Shown here: one piece after another, positions 9,158 through 17,430 of the stretch | Numbering within the stretch: position 1 is the stretch's first letter | How the letters are laid out: every line of letters begins with the position of its first letter | From: JAFAXA01 sp963777325 | GTDB taxonomy: Bacteria > Pseudomonadota > Alphaproteobacteria > Acetobacterales > Acetobacteraceae | Reading direction: 5' to 3' | Assembly (NCBI GenBank): GCA_963777325.1 | Contig: CAVZQE010000018.1 | Coordinates: 496,001 to 560,000, forward strand | DNA: 64,000 nt | The notes under the pieces: model-generated | Told to the model about the DNA's origin: nothing | Databases searched by the model: none | What the model saw: only the letters and a program-made list of their open reading frames with translations | Made by a program: the position numbers and the translations under genes

Positions 9158-9742
9158 ATGGACGAGTTGAAGAACATGCTGCTGGACCAGTTGAAGGACG
9201 CGTTCAGCGCGGAGCGCCAAGCCATTCAGGGCATGAAGAAGGCGATGCGGAAATGCAGCGATCCTGAGCTTAAATCCGGGATCGAGGCGCATATCGCCCA
9301 GAGCGAGGATCAGAGGGAGCGGGTCGAGCAGGCGCTGCAGCAACTCGGGGGACGGCCTGGCCGCAAGGTGTGCGAGGCGATGCGCGGGTTGGTCGAGGAA
9401 GCTCAGCACGAACTCGAGGAGCACGACCAGGGTCCGGTCCTCGACCTCGTCATTGTCGCGAGCCAGCAGAGGGTCGAGCATTACGAAATCGCTGCTTACG
9501 GAACAATGGTCGAGCTCTCGAAGGCGATGGGCGAACAGGAGGTTTCGGAGTTGCTGGCCGGCATCCTCGCCGAAGAGAAACAACAGGACGAGAAACTGAC
9601 CGAGGTTACACGTAGCAATCTCCTGCCCACCGCGATGAGCGCGGGACAGGCCGAAGGCGATGAGGAGGAGGACGGCGAGGACGAGGGGGGAAGCGGGAGC
9701 AAGCGGGGCAAAGCCGGCCGGTCGAAAAAACGCGGCGCGTAA
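9158..9742 (+). CDS. DUF892 (YciE-like) ferritin-like protein with charged C-terminal tail
   Basis: The protein has 194 residues. Residues 1-160 form the four-helix DUF892 fold, with metal-ligand-like residues in SAERQAI, RVEHYEIAAYGT and EEKQQDEKL. YciE-type proteins bind a di-iron centre and are stress-induced in enterobacteria. The last 35 residues are a low-complexity acidic then basic tail (DEEEDGEDEGG, KRGKAGRSKKRGA). This is not part of the domain and might contact DNA or the nucleoid. A GAGGAG ribosome site precedes the ATG. A second DUF892 gene lies at 12773-13291. Confidence 0.88.
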   Translation: MDELKNMLLDQLKDAFSAERQAIQGMKKAMRKCSDPELKSGIEAHIAQSEDQRERVEQALQQLGGRPGRKVCEAMRGLVEEAQHELEEHDQGPVLDLVIVASQQRVEHYEIAAYGTMVELSKAMGEQEVSELLAGILAEEKQQDEKLTEVTRSNLLPTAMSAGQAEGDEEEDGEDEGGSGSKRGKAGRSKKRGA

Positions 9743-9823
9743 CGGGCCGAAACGGGGTTGCCGCGCCCGCTGGCACCCCGTGCCTACACGTGTCCTGGGA
9801 GTTCCACGCGGGGAGGGGGTGCC

Positions 9824-10192
9824 ATGCCGACCGAGCCACCATCGACGGCTGGAGAGAGCAGGACGCTGGTCGCGGTTTTCGGCTCCGAGGAGGCCGCGAC
9901 CGCCGCGTCTCGCGCGCTCGAGGAAGGAGGGATTGCAGCGGCCCGGATCCGGCGTTTTCCCGGTGCAAAGGGCGCGACGGCCTTTGCACCGGGCGAGCAG
10001 AACTCAGGCAGCTTGATGGACTGGCTGCTCGGCGAGGAAGCGCCCGTCCGGGACAAGTCTATCTATAGCCGCGGTGGCGGCAGTCATGTCCTTGCGATCA
10101 CGACCGGGCCGGGCGAACACCTGAAGGTCGCGGAGGTTCTTCGCGCCTGCGGCCCGGCCACGATCGAGGAGTTGCCGGCCGGGCAGACTTGA
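9824..10192 (+). CDS. Small hypothetical protein, possibly 17M/YflT-like stress domain
   Basis: This 122-residue soluble protein has an alpha/beta segment (RTLVAVFGSEEAATAASRALEEGGI) resembling the general-stress-protein 17M fold. The same fold occurs in the genes at 40815 and 42654. The C-terminal part (SHVLAITTGPGEHLKVAEVLRACGP) looks like a second half of that fold. The start at 9824 has a strong GGGAGGGGG site. It lies 81 bases after the DUF892 gene. The family assignment is tentative. Confidence 0.6.
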   Translation: MPTEPPSTAGESRTLVAVFGSEEAATAASRALEEGGIAAARIRRFPGAKGATAFAPGEQNSGSLMDWLLGEEAPVRDKSIYSRGGGSHVLAITTGPGEHLKVAEVLRACGPATIEELPAGQT

Positions 10193-10231
10193 TTCGTTTC
10201 CCGGGGGAGAGTTGCCGCAAAGCGGGGCTTT

Positions 10232-11536
10232 TCACGCCGTGCGCAGTGCCGCGTGAACGCGGTCATCCCTTCGCCACCAGCCAGGACAACTCAGACTGGC
10301 GTCGTCGTATTCGCCTGAAGTTGCCAGCGCACGGATGGCGCGTGACAGGATGCCCGGCACCGGCGGGTCCGAGCGCACGTCGAAAGCTCCCGGCTCGTAC
10401 CGGCCGCTGCGCTCCCGCAGCATGGAATCCCAGTCGATAAGGCCGAACAGGGCCCAGGCCGTTACCGCGCGCACGTCCGCGCCCTGAGCGCGCAGCGAGC
10501 ACGCGGCTTTCCACGCCTCCACCAGCCATCGCACCTGCTCGGGAGGATCGTCGCAGCCGAGATGCGACTCGCTCACCGCCATCGGCAGCCGGTAGCGCTC
10601 CCAGGCCTCGCGCAGGCGCGGCTCCCAGCCTGTTGCGTGGGGTCCGAGATCGACGCGCACGGCCTCCGTATCGGCGTAGGTCTCGAAGCCGTTGCCGCCT
10701 CTGATGTGAGGCGGATAGAGGTGGACGCGATGGTCCAGGAAGCGGTCGCTTGTGGCGTAATGGTTGATGCCGATGAGGTCCGGCCGTGCTTCGCCCGTGG
10801 CCAGCTCGTCGAGGTGCCGCGCGGGCACGCCGTGGCGCTCGAGACCCGCGCGCCAGGCGTGGTCCTTGTCCACACGTCCGCAGAGCAGGTCGAGGCTGAG
10901 CCAACGCCGGCTGTTCTCATATTCCGCCTGGCGCGCCAGCGGCGGCATCGAGAACACCCGTCCGAGATCTTCGGTGTGCAGAAAGCGTGCGCGGGGGACA
11001 TGGGACCGAATGGCGCGCATCGAGAGCAGGATCGCGCGGCATTGATTGGCGACCGCCCGCAGGAAGGCACCCTCGTCGCGCTCGTGCGGATACCAGTGAC
11101 CGTAGAGGCAGGCAAATCTTGCCGTCGTCAGTGGCTCGTTGACCGGGGTCCAGGCAGCCATGTCCGGATAGCGCGCGGCGGCACGTCCGGCATAGCCGGC
11201 GAGACGCTCCGGAAAGCACTCGGCAAGCAGCCCGGTCCCTGCCGGGCCGCTGCCATGGTGGATCAGGCCTGCGATGGTCGCGATCCCGAGTTCGCGCAAG
11301 CGGTCAATCTGCCGGTCGTGCCACGCCCACCCGGCGTCGCGGATGGCGCGCTCCCAAAGGATGGGGTAGCGCAGGGTGCGCAGACCGAGCGACGCCAGCA
11401 GATCGAGGTCGCGTTCGCCTCGCGCGTGATGGCCGGTTTCGCGCACCTGATCGCGCCAACGATCGCCGATCCGGACGACGCTGCACTCTATCCCGCCCCA
11501 GAGTTCCAGGGACGGCGCACCGGGAGAGCCGGGCAA
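10232..11536 (-). CDS. GH1-like glycoside hydrolase
   Basis: The 434-residue protein resembles family 1 glycosidases. It has an early LWGGIECSVVRIGD strand, LRYPILWERA, and AWTPVNEPLTTA with the NEP acid/base motif. PDLIGINHYATSDRF and AVSESHLGC follow, the latter at the nucleophile position. No signal peptide is present. No ATG or GTG suits the domain start. A TTG at 11536, two bases beyond the glf stop, is the likely start and implies translational coupling. Longer TTG starts would overlap glf. Similar domains are known to me as partners of RfbD-like reductases, but none is fused here. The substrate is probably a cell-surface glycan. Confidence 0.75.
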   Translation of the reverse strand: MPGSPGAPSLELWGGIECSVVRIGDRWRDQVRETGHHARGERDLDLLASLGLRTLRYPILWERAIRDAGWAWHDRQIDRLRELGIATIAGLIHHGSGPAGTGLLAECFPERLAGYAGRAAARYPDMAAWTPVNEPLTTARFACLYGHWYPHERDEGAFLRAVANQCRAILLSMRAIRSHVPRARFLHTEDLGRVFSMPPLARQAEYENSRRWLSLDLLCGRVDKDHAWRAGLERHGVPARHLDELATGEARPDLIGINHYATSDRFLDHRVHLYPPHIRGGNGFETYADTEAVRVDLGPHATGWEPRLREAWERYRLPMAVSESHLGCDDPPEQVRWLVEAWKAACSLRAQGADVRAVTAWALFGLIDWDSMLRERSGRYEPGAFDVRSDPPVPGILSRAIRALATSGEYDDASLSCPGWWRRDDRVHAALRTA

Positions 11537-11537
11537 T

Positions 11538-12773
11538 TCAAGCCCATCCCGCGGCGGCGGGCAGGTTCGTGAGAACGCCCGACCCTTCCGTCCGGACGCT
11601 CGGGACGCGCTCTTCGATGCGCCGAAAGGTGGCGAGCGCCTGCCCGACAACCTGGTCCATGTTCAGGTAGCGATAGGTGGCAAGCCGGCCGGCGAACCAC
11701 ACGTCCGGTTCGGTCGAGGCGAGATCTTCGTATTGCCTATAAACCGCCTGGTTCTCCGGCCTGGGCACCGGATAATACGGGTCGCCCTCTGCGACCGGAT
11801 ACTCATACGTCACGCTCGTGCATGGATGCGCCTGCCCGGTCAAATGCTTGTATTCCGTGATCCGCGTGTACCGTTCGGTCTGCGGATAGTTCACCGTGCC
11901 GACCGGCTGGAATCGCTCGCGCTCAAGAGTCTGATGGTGGAAATGCAAGCTCCGATACGGAAGCTTTCCGAAACGATAACCGTAGAACTCATCGACCGGG
12001 CCGGTCCATACCAAGCGCCGAAACGACACGCGGTCCCGGATCGAAGCGAAACCGGTCCGGGTCCATACCGTGATGTTGGGATGGCTGAGCATCCGCTCGA
12101 ACATCCGCGTGTACCCATGCAGCGGCATGGCCTGGAACCGGTCCGTGAAGTAGCGGTCGTCCCGGTTCGTGCGCACAGGCACGCGGGCCGTCACGGAGCG
12201 ATCGAGCTGGGACGGGTCCAGGCCCCATTGCTTGCGCGTATAGCCCTGAAAGAACTTCTGATACAGCTCGCGCCCGATGCGGGACACGATCACGTCCTCG
12301 GACGTGCGGATGTCGGCCACCGGCTCGGCTCGCTCGGAAAACCAGGCCTCGAGTTGATCTGGCGTGAGCGCAAGCCCGTAGAGAGCGTTTACGGTATCGA
12401 GATTGATCGGGATCGGCACGAGCCTCTCATCCACCCAGCCCAGGACGCGGTGCTCGTACGGGTGCCATTCCGTGAAGCGCGAGAGATACTCGAATACGCT
12501 CTCGCTGTTGGTGTGGAAGATGTGCGGTCCGTAGCGGTGGACGAGGATGCCGGCCGCGTCCAGATGGTCGAACGCGTTGCCGCCGACATGGTCGCGCTGG
12601 TCCACCACCAGGACGCGGTCGCCGCGCTGGCGCGCCAGACGCTCGGCGAGCACCGCCCCGGCGAATCCCGCCCCGACCACAAGCCAGTCGTACTCCGCCC
12701 CCCGATCCCGGGCGGGAGGCGAAGTCGTGTGGGGAGCTTCGGTTCGGGAACGCGTGGTCGCGGAAGGCGGCAT
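11538..12773 (-). CDS. glf: UDP-galactopyranose mutase
   Basis: This FAD enzyme interconverts UDP-galactopyranose and UDP-galactofuranose for surface polysaccharides. The 411-residue protein begins with a disordered region of about 27 residues, then the dinucleotide motif VVGAGFAGAVLAERLA. It continues with DHVGGNAFDH, YGPHIFHTNSE, and the typical GYTRKQWG and NYPQTERYTRITEYKHLTG regions. The start codon overlaps the stop of the upstream DUF892 gene as TGATG, and its own stop nearly touches the GH1-like gene. The three genes are therefore very likely one minus-strand operon. Confidence 0.95.
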   Translation of the reverse strand: MPPSATTRSRTEAPHTTSPPARDRGAEYDWLVVGAGFAGAVLAERLARQRGDRVLVVDQRDHVGGNAFDHLDAAGILVHRYGPHIFHTNSESVFEYLSRFTEWHPYEHRVLGWVDERLVPIPINLDTVNALYGLALTPDQLEAWFSERAEPVADIRTSEDVIVSRIGRELYQKFFQGYTRKQWGLDPSQLDRSVTARVPVRTNRDDRYFTDRFQAMPLHGYTRMFERMLSHPNITVWTRTGFASIRDRVSFRRLVWTGPVDEFYGYRFGKLPYRSLHFHHQTLERERFQPVGTVNYPQTERYTRITEYKHLTGQAHPCTSVTYEYPVAEGDPYYPVPRPENQAVYRQYEDLASTEPDVWFAGRLATYRYLNMDQVVGQALATFRRIEERVPSVRTEGSGVLTNLPAAAGWA

Positions 12774-13291
12774 CAAAGCCCGGCCTTGAGGCCGGATGTC
12801 GAGCGCTGCAGGAACCTCAGGGTCGTGGGGGCGAGATGCTCGTCGATCCACTCCGCCATGCTCAATTCCTCTCCGAGGGACTGCTTCAGGGCCGACTGGT
12901 CCGCGCCTCTGCCAACCGCCTCGGACAAGACCAGCAGCGACTTGTACGCGGCGATCTCGTAATGCTCGAAGGCATAGTTGGCGAAGCTGTTCTTCACGAC
13001 TTCGTCCGGCGCGACCGTGTGCATGAGAGCCGCCATATTGCCCGCCAGCGACAGAGCCGCGTCCTTGAGCGTGGAGTGGCTGGTATCGAGCGAGGAAAGC
13101 AACGCTTCCAGCCGCTGCGCCTGCGACCGGCTTTCCTCGATGTGTTGCCGCATGCGCGCTTCCATCTCTGGGTAGTTCTCGAGCCGTTCGACCTGGCGCG
13201 ACAGGAGTTCGATGGCCTGGTTTTCGACCGCGTGCTGGTTTCTCAAGCCGGTCAGGTAGATGTCCAATCCGGCGGCGTTGGTGCTGCTCAT
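12773..13291 (-). CDS. DUF892 (YciE-like) ferritin-like protein
   Basis: This 172-residue helical protein keeps the DUF892 metal-ligand pattern: NQHAVENQAIELL, IEESRSQAQRLEALL, FEHYEIAAYKSLL and a distal EEL. It is a paralogue of the gene at 9158 without the charged tail. It sits between a glycosyltransferase upstream and glf downstream, with a one-base stop/start overlap with glf. DUF892 proteins are stress or iron related, so the polysaccharide operon may be stress-induced. Confidence 0.88.
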   Translation of the reverse strand: MSSTNAAGLDIYLTGLRNQHAVENQAIELLSRQVERLENYPEMEARMRQHIEESRSQAQRLEALLSSLDTSHSTLKDAALSLAGNMAALMHTVAPDEVVKNSFANYAFEHYEIAAYKSLLVLSEAVGRGADQSALKQSLGEELSMAEWIDEHLAPTTLRFLQRSTSGLKAGL

Positions 13292-14541
13292 GACGCTCTC
13301 CTTACTCTGGTGGCAGATGGATGATCGAAGGCACGTGGTATCGACGCGCGTCGCGTCGCTAGGCAGCCCCGGATTCTCCGAAGCTGGCCCGACGCTTCGA
13401 CGCCGAGCTCTTGCTCGCGTCCTCGATCAGCGCGCGCATGCGGACCCAGGTGGCGTTCCACGACATATGGCTCATGTGCCGGTCGACGCGGGCCTGCCAC
13501 TCGGCCTTCGGCCGGTGCAGCAGTCTTTCGATCGAGTTCGATGACCGCGGCGGGGCGGCTCGCGATCTCGACTAAGCTGTCCTTTCCCCAATCGCTTATT
13601 ACGTCCGGCACCGGGGTCGAGACGACCGGCACGCCGGCGGCCAGAAACTCGGGGGTTTTTGTCGGGCTGATGAAACGAGTGGCCTCGTTCATCGCGAAAG
13701 GCATCAGCCCGACGTCCCAGCCAGCCAGATAAGCGGGCAGGTCAGCATACGCCTTCATCCCCAGCCAGTGCAGGTTCGGGTGTCGCGGAAGCGTAGCCGG
13801 GTCGATCTTGGCGGTCGGGCCGATCATGATGAACTGCCACGAGGGCCGGCCTGTCGCAACCGCATCCAGCAGCCCGTAGTCGATCCGCTCGTCCACGACA
13901 CCGAAATACCCGATGCGAGGACGCGGGACGCCGATCTGGTCGGCGGGCTCCCCGTCCGGACCAGGGCCGGTTCGCGCCGTATTGAAGTGAGCGGCATCGA
14001 CGCTGCTAGGAAACAGATGCACGTGATCGTGAAGCCGCTGCTTCGCCCGATACAGACTGCGACCACCCGTGAAAACCAAATCCGCTCGCCGCAGCAGGCG
14101 CCGCTCGAGCAGGGCGAGCCGGGGCGAGGCTCCCCGGAAAGCGGAGAGTTCATCCATGCTGTCGTATACAGTCACGAGCGGACGCATTCGGCTGGTAAAG
14201 GCGAGCGCCATCGGCGTGTAGTACCAGGCCACCGCCAGCGGCCCGCCCACTTCCGCCAGCAGCTGATCGAGCAGGTTTCGCTGCGCGTCGTCCGCTTCAA
14301 CCTCGCCTAGTCCGGAAGGCAAGATCGGGGTCGCGACCAACACTCCGTCGGGGGACATACGCGTGCTCAGCCGCGGCCCTTCCGAACCAGCAACGAGAGG
14401 TTCTTCCAGGAAAACGACGCGGGATCGCGAAGCCGCCCGGGCCATCAGGTGCTGCGGCCGTTGATAAACGAAATCCCATCGAAGGTGCGACAGACACAGC
14501 AGCAACGGCAACTCGGGCTTGTTGAAAGCGCCGGTGTTCAT
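13288..14541 (-). CDS. Glycosyltransferase (GT-B, family 1-like), C-terminus frameshifted
   Basis: A GT-B transferase with LCLSHLRWDFVYQRPQHL at the N-terminus. The donor-side half carries RIGYFGVVDERIDYGL and TKTPEFLAAGVPVVSTPV. The start at 14541 has GGAAGG upstream. After about residue 333 the frame changes to low-quality sequence (DRKTAAPAEGRVAG) and runs on to 13288. A neighbouring frame continues naturally as IERLLHRPKAEWQARVD and then MSHMSWNATWVRM, ending at 13359. The shift lies near 13530-13540 at CTCGATCG. One base too many or two too few explains it. The encoded protein keeps both Rossmann halves but loses its last helices. Confidence 0.85.
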   Translation of the reverse strand: MNTGAFNKPELPLLLCLSHLRWDFVYQRPQHLMARAASRSRVVFLEEPLVAGSEGPRLSTRMSPDGVLVATPILPSGLGEVEADDAQRNLLDQLLAEVGGPLAVAWYYTPMALAFTSRMRPLVTVYDSMDELSAFRGASPRLALLERRLLRRADLVFTGGRSLYRAKQRLHDHVHLFPSSVDAAHFNTARTGPGPDGEPADQIGVPRPRIGYFGVVDERIDYGLLDAVATGRPSWQFIMIGPTAKIDPATLPRHPNLHWLGMKAYADLPAYLAGWDVGLMPFAMNEATRFISPTKTPEFLAAGVPVVSTPVPDVISDWGKDSLVEIASRPAAVIELDRKTAAPAEGRVAGPRRPAHEPYVVERHLGPHARADRGREQELGVEASGQLRRIRGCLATRRASIPRAFDHPSATRVRRAS

Positions 14542-14614
14542 CGTCATCCTTCCATAAAAGCGTGTCTCTGGCGGAGCCGCTGGCCGGCACACATGGGCAC
14601 GCGCCTGAATACCA

Positions 14615-14626
14615 TAACGATCGTTA
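14615..14626. promoter_or_regulatory. 12-bp palindrome TAACGATCGTTA
   Basis: This perfect palindrome lies between the divergent glycosyltransferase (start 14541) and ndh (start 14757) genes. Its position and symmetry suit a dimeric regulator, but no factor can be named. Confidence 0.35.
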
Positions 14627-14638
14627 AGGCCGTGATCC

Positions 14639-14652
14639 TTAACCTGGATCAA
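14639..14652. promoter_or_regulatory. Weak FNR-like site TTAAC-CTGG-ATCAA
   Basis: This matches the FNR/FixK consensus TTGAT-N4-ATCAA perfectly in its right half and at three of five positions in its left half. It lies 105 bases upstream of ndh. A respiratory NADH dehydrogenase is a sensible target for an oxygen regulator and an FnrN-type gene is present at 49406, but the site is imperfect. Confidence 0.3.
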
Positions 14653-14695
14653 CAAGATGGGCGCTCTTGCTTGACGATTTCGCGAGCCAAGATCG

Positions 14696-14725
14696 GTGCT
14701 GGACGCCGCACCCGGCGTCCAGCAC
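14696..14725. promoter_or_regulatory. Long perfect hairpin in the ndh leader
   Basis: GTGCTGGACGCC and GGCGTCCAGCAC form a perfect 12-bp stem around GCACCC, ending 31 bases before the ndh start. A T-poor tract follows, so it is not a standard terminator. It could be a leader structure, an mRNA-stability element or a protein site. Confidence 0.5.
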
Positions 14726-14756
14726 TCTCTCGGGTCGCAGGACAGGAGGGGCGACC

Positions 14757-16097
14757 ATGCCGCCGGATGCACCCGTTGCGAGCGCCGTGACCGGTCCTCA
14801 CCGGATCGTCATCGTGGGCGGCGGGGCGGCCGGCATCGAGCTGGCCACCCGCCTCGGCGACAGATTGGGCAAGCGCGGCCGCGCCGATATCACCCTCGTG
14901 GATCGCGGGCGCACCCATATCTGGAAACCGATGCTGCACGCGATCGCGGCCGGAAGCATGAACTCCGGCGCGCACGAGCTGAACTACATGGCGCAGGCGC
15001 ACTGGCACCATTTCCGCTTCCAGTACGGCGCCATGACCGGCCTCGACCGCGAGAAGAAGCGCGTGCTGCTGGCCCCGACCCACGACGCGGAGGGCCGCGA
15101 GATCACGCCCGCACGCGGCATTCCATACGACACGCTGGTGATAGCGGTCGGCAGCGTCACCAACGATTTCGGCACCCCTGGGGCGGCTGAATACGCGGTG
15201 CCGCTGGAGACGCTCGACCAGGCGATCCGGTTCAACCACCGGCTGGTCAATGCCTGCGTGCGCGCCCAGGCGCAGGAGACGCCCGTCCGGCCGGGGCAGA
15301 TCCACGTCGCGGTCATCGGCGCGGGCGCGACCGGGACGGAGCTCGCCGCCGAGCTGCACAAGACGGCGCGGCAGGTGATTTCATTTGGCCTGGAGAACAT
15401 CAACGTCGAGAGGGACGTCAGGATCATCCTGATCGAAGCCGCGCCGCGCATCCTGCCCGCGCTTCCCGAGCGGATTTCGGAGGCCACCGTCGATCTGCTG
15501 CACAAGCTCGGCGTCGAGGTCCGCACCAGCGCCCGCGTGAGCGAAGTACGCGCGGACGGCGTCTGCCTCGCGGACGGCACCTTCATTCCATCCGAACTCG
15601 TCGTCTGGTCGGCGGGCGTCAAGGCGCCGGAGGTGCTCAAGACGCTCGGCCTCGAGACCAACCGCATCAACCAGATCGTCGTCACGCCGACTTTGCAGAG
15701 CGTGACCGACCCCGACATCTTCGCGATCGGCGACGCGGCCGCGGCCCCGCGGCCAGGGCATGACGCGCCGGTGCCCCCGCGCGCCCAGGCCGCGCACCAG
15801 ATGGCGTCGCACCTGCTCAAGCAGTTGCCGAACTATCTCGCCAGTCGCCCGATGAAGCCGTTCGTCTACCGCGATTTCGGCTCGCTCGTCTCGCTCGGCG
15901 AATACAGTACGGTCGGCAGCCTGATGGGGTTCCTGGTCGGCAAGAGCTTGTTCATCGAAGGCTATTTCGCCCGCCTGATGTATCGCTCGCTGCACAAGAT
16001 GCACGAGATGGCGCTGCACGGCGGTACCAAGACCGTGCTCAGCACCCTGTCACGCCGTCTCTCGCACGGCGCCGAGCCGGAGGTGAAGCTGCATTGA
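14757..16097 (+). CDS. ndh: Type II NADH:quinone oxidoreductase (NDH-2)
   Basis: This 446-residue flavoprotein passes electrons from NADH to quinone without pumping protons. It has an N-terminal FAD-binding motif IVIVGGGAAGIELA (about 17-30), a central NADH-binding motif VAVIGAGATGTELAAEL, and the FAD-contacting PDIFAIGDAAAAP. An amphipathic C-terminal region (LMGFLVGKSLFIEGYFARLMYR) would anchor it to the membrane. An AGGAGGGG site precedes the ATG. The gene stands alone and is divergent from the glycosyltransferase. Confidence 0.92.
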   Translation: MPPDAPVASAVTGPHRIVIVGGGAAGIELATRLGDRLGKRGRADITLVDRGRTHIWKPMLHAIAAGSMNSGAHELNYMAQAHWHHFRFQYGAMTGLDREKKRVLLAPTHDAEGREITPARGIPYDTLVIAVGSVTNDFGTPGAAEYAVPLETLDQAIRFNHRLVNACVRAQAQETPVRPGQIHVAVIGAGATGTELAAELHKTARQVISFGLENINVERDVRIILIEAAPRILPALPERISEATVDLLHKLGVEVRTSARVSEVRADGVCLADGTFIPSELVVWSAGVKAPEVLKTLGLETNRINQIVVTPTLQSVTDPDIFAIGDAAAAPRPGHDAPVPPRAQAAHQMASHLLKQLPNYLASRPMKPFVYRDFGSLVSLGEYSTVGSLMGFLVGKSLFIEGYFARLMYRSLHKMHEMALHGGTKTVLSTLSRRLSHGAEPEVKLH

Positions 16098-16163
16098 CGT
16101 GTGCGAGGTAAGGCTATGCGAAATGCGAGGGGCACAGTGGCCCCGCGCAATAATCACCGTCAG

Positions 16164-17312
16164 TTATGCAGCGACCTGATGTTGTCCACGGATCACGACG
16201 TACCCATTGTCACTTGGATCAGAGAGCGCCGAATATACCGCATAAGCAGTTTCTTTGGCACCACCAACGGAGAACGCTCCCTTTGGTGTAAATTTGCCCG
16301 CAATGCCCTCCCATCGCCTGCTTCGATCCCAATCAACGTTCGCCAGAGTGGCCGCGAGTTGGAGCGCACGAGCCTTCCGCTCCGCAGCATTGGAAATCGC
16401 CACTAAGGGGTTACCAAGCGCACCGATAGCCGCGAGAACAGCCGGCGCGCCCGCCAGCTTATGTTCCCGGTTTTGGATCGAAGGGCCGATCGCCTCTGCA
16501 ACGGCTTGAAACCAAGTGACTGCTGCTTCCGTAAGCTGCTTGACATTTTCTTCATCAAGCGGCACCGGACGGGCACCATATTGGATGCCATTGATGCCTT
16601 TTGCGAGAGTGACACATGCGCCTCGCAGGGTGGTAATTGTAACGACATGTGGGTCAGTTCCCCGCAGCTGCCGACGTACCTTGTTAACGCGATCTGTAAA
16701 AAACGAAACACGTCGCTCGACTTCGCGAGTTATACAGGTTATCGGATCGCGCGCGTCCATACCGATGGAAAGCGCTGCATTCGGTCGAACACCCAGCGTG
16801 TTCAGATCATGGAAGGCCTGTCGCGCCCAAAGCCGATCACGTCCAAAGCAGATGTAGACGGCAACAAACTCCTGCTTTGTCTCGGGGCGAATGTTTCCTG
16901 CTTCGTGACGTGCAGCGAGCTGAGTTTCACCATCGATGGCGACGAGCTGCTCACCCCAGGGAATTTGGATGTGGCAAGTCCCATCCCCCCGTTCCTCTAG
17001 CTCCAGCGACTTGTCTGTAAACAAGGTGATCGGAGGAGTGATACCCTCGCTACCTTCACTCAGTTCAGTGATATACTCCGCGTAGCTTTGAACATTTTTC
17101 TTTTTCTGTCCTTCGAACAGGCGTTGAACTTCTTCGCGAATATCAAGCATTTCCTGAAGATGTTTAGAGGCATCAGCTTTCTTTTTGTTTTCCGAATCGC
17201 GCGGATCGGGGGCAAGCTGAAAAAGCTGAGCGGCCTTCACCCGGCCGACAAAGCGGTGATCATCAATCTTTGCACCAGCAATGATGTGACCTTCGGTGGC
17301 GTTGAGAGCCAT
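16164..17312 (-). CDS. Orphan DndB/DGQHR-domain-like protein
   Basis: This 382-residue protein has AIDGETQLAARHEAG near its middle. This is a variant of the DGQHR/DGQTR motif shared by the DNA-phosphorothioation regulator DndB and related parB-like proteins. It is followed by AVYICFGRDRLWARQAFHDLNTLGV, also typical. The N-terminal third carries a Lys/Glu-rich helix. The start at 17312 is supported by TAGGAG. Codon choice is less G/C-biased than in all neighbours, which suggests recent acquisition. No dndA, dndC, dndD or dndE lies nearby, so a phosphorothioation role is unsupported. The motif is degenerate (E-T-Q in place of Q-H-R). A defence or phage-derived function is possible. Confidence 0.65.
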   Translation of the reverse strand: MALNATEGHIIAGAKIDDHRFVGRVKAAQLFQLAPDPRDSENKKKADASKHLQEMLDIREEVQRLFEGQKKKNVQSYAEYITELSEGSEGITPPITLFTDKSLELEERGDGTCHIQIPWGEQLVAIDGETQLAARHEAGNIRPETKQEFVAVYICFGRDRLWARQAFHDLNTLGVRPNAALSIGMDARDPITCITREVERRVSFFTDRVNKVRRQLRGTDPHVVTITTLRGACVTLAKGINGIQYGARPVPLDEENVKQLTEAAVTWFQAVAEAIGPSIQNREHKLAGAPAVLAAIGALGNPLVAISNAAERKARALQLAATLANVDWDRSRRWEGIAGKFTPKGAFSVGGAKETAYAVYSALSDPSDNGYVVIRGQHQVAA

Positions 17313-17335
17313 TCGTTGTCTCCTAAACAATGGAC

Positions 17336-17430
17336 AAATCGGCCCAGCGAGCTTACCTGTCAGGTCGTTCACACCGGCGGGGTTTCCCCGCTGGACCGAA
17401 GCCCGAGGCAGAGATGTCTCGGGCTTTTTT
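17336..17430 (+). ncRNA. Candidate structured small RNA, antisense to the dndB-like leader
   Basis: Three hairpins follow one another on the plus strand: ACCTGTCAGGT, GCGGGG-ttt-CCCCGC, and an eight-to-nine-pair stem ending in six T. No plus-strand gene lies upstream for 1.2 kb, so the terminator needs its own transcript. A possible promoter is TTGAGA (17302-17307), 16 bases, TAAACA, giving an RNA of about 95 nt. It would be complementary to the untranslated leader of the dndB-like mRNA. Promoter and 5' end are inferred. Confidence 0.4.
17399..17430 (+). terminator. Intrinsic terminator
   Basis: AAGCCCGAG pairs with CTCGGGCTT around a 10-base loop, followed at once by a T-run. The T-run is only on the plus strand, so it ends plus-strand transcription. 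Confidence 0.75.

Noticed and set aside
16164..17312. A complete DNA phosphorothioation (dnd) locus
   Set aside because: No dndA, dndC, dndD or dndE homologue is in the window, and the DGQHR motif is degenerate.
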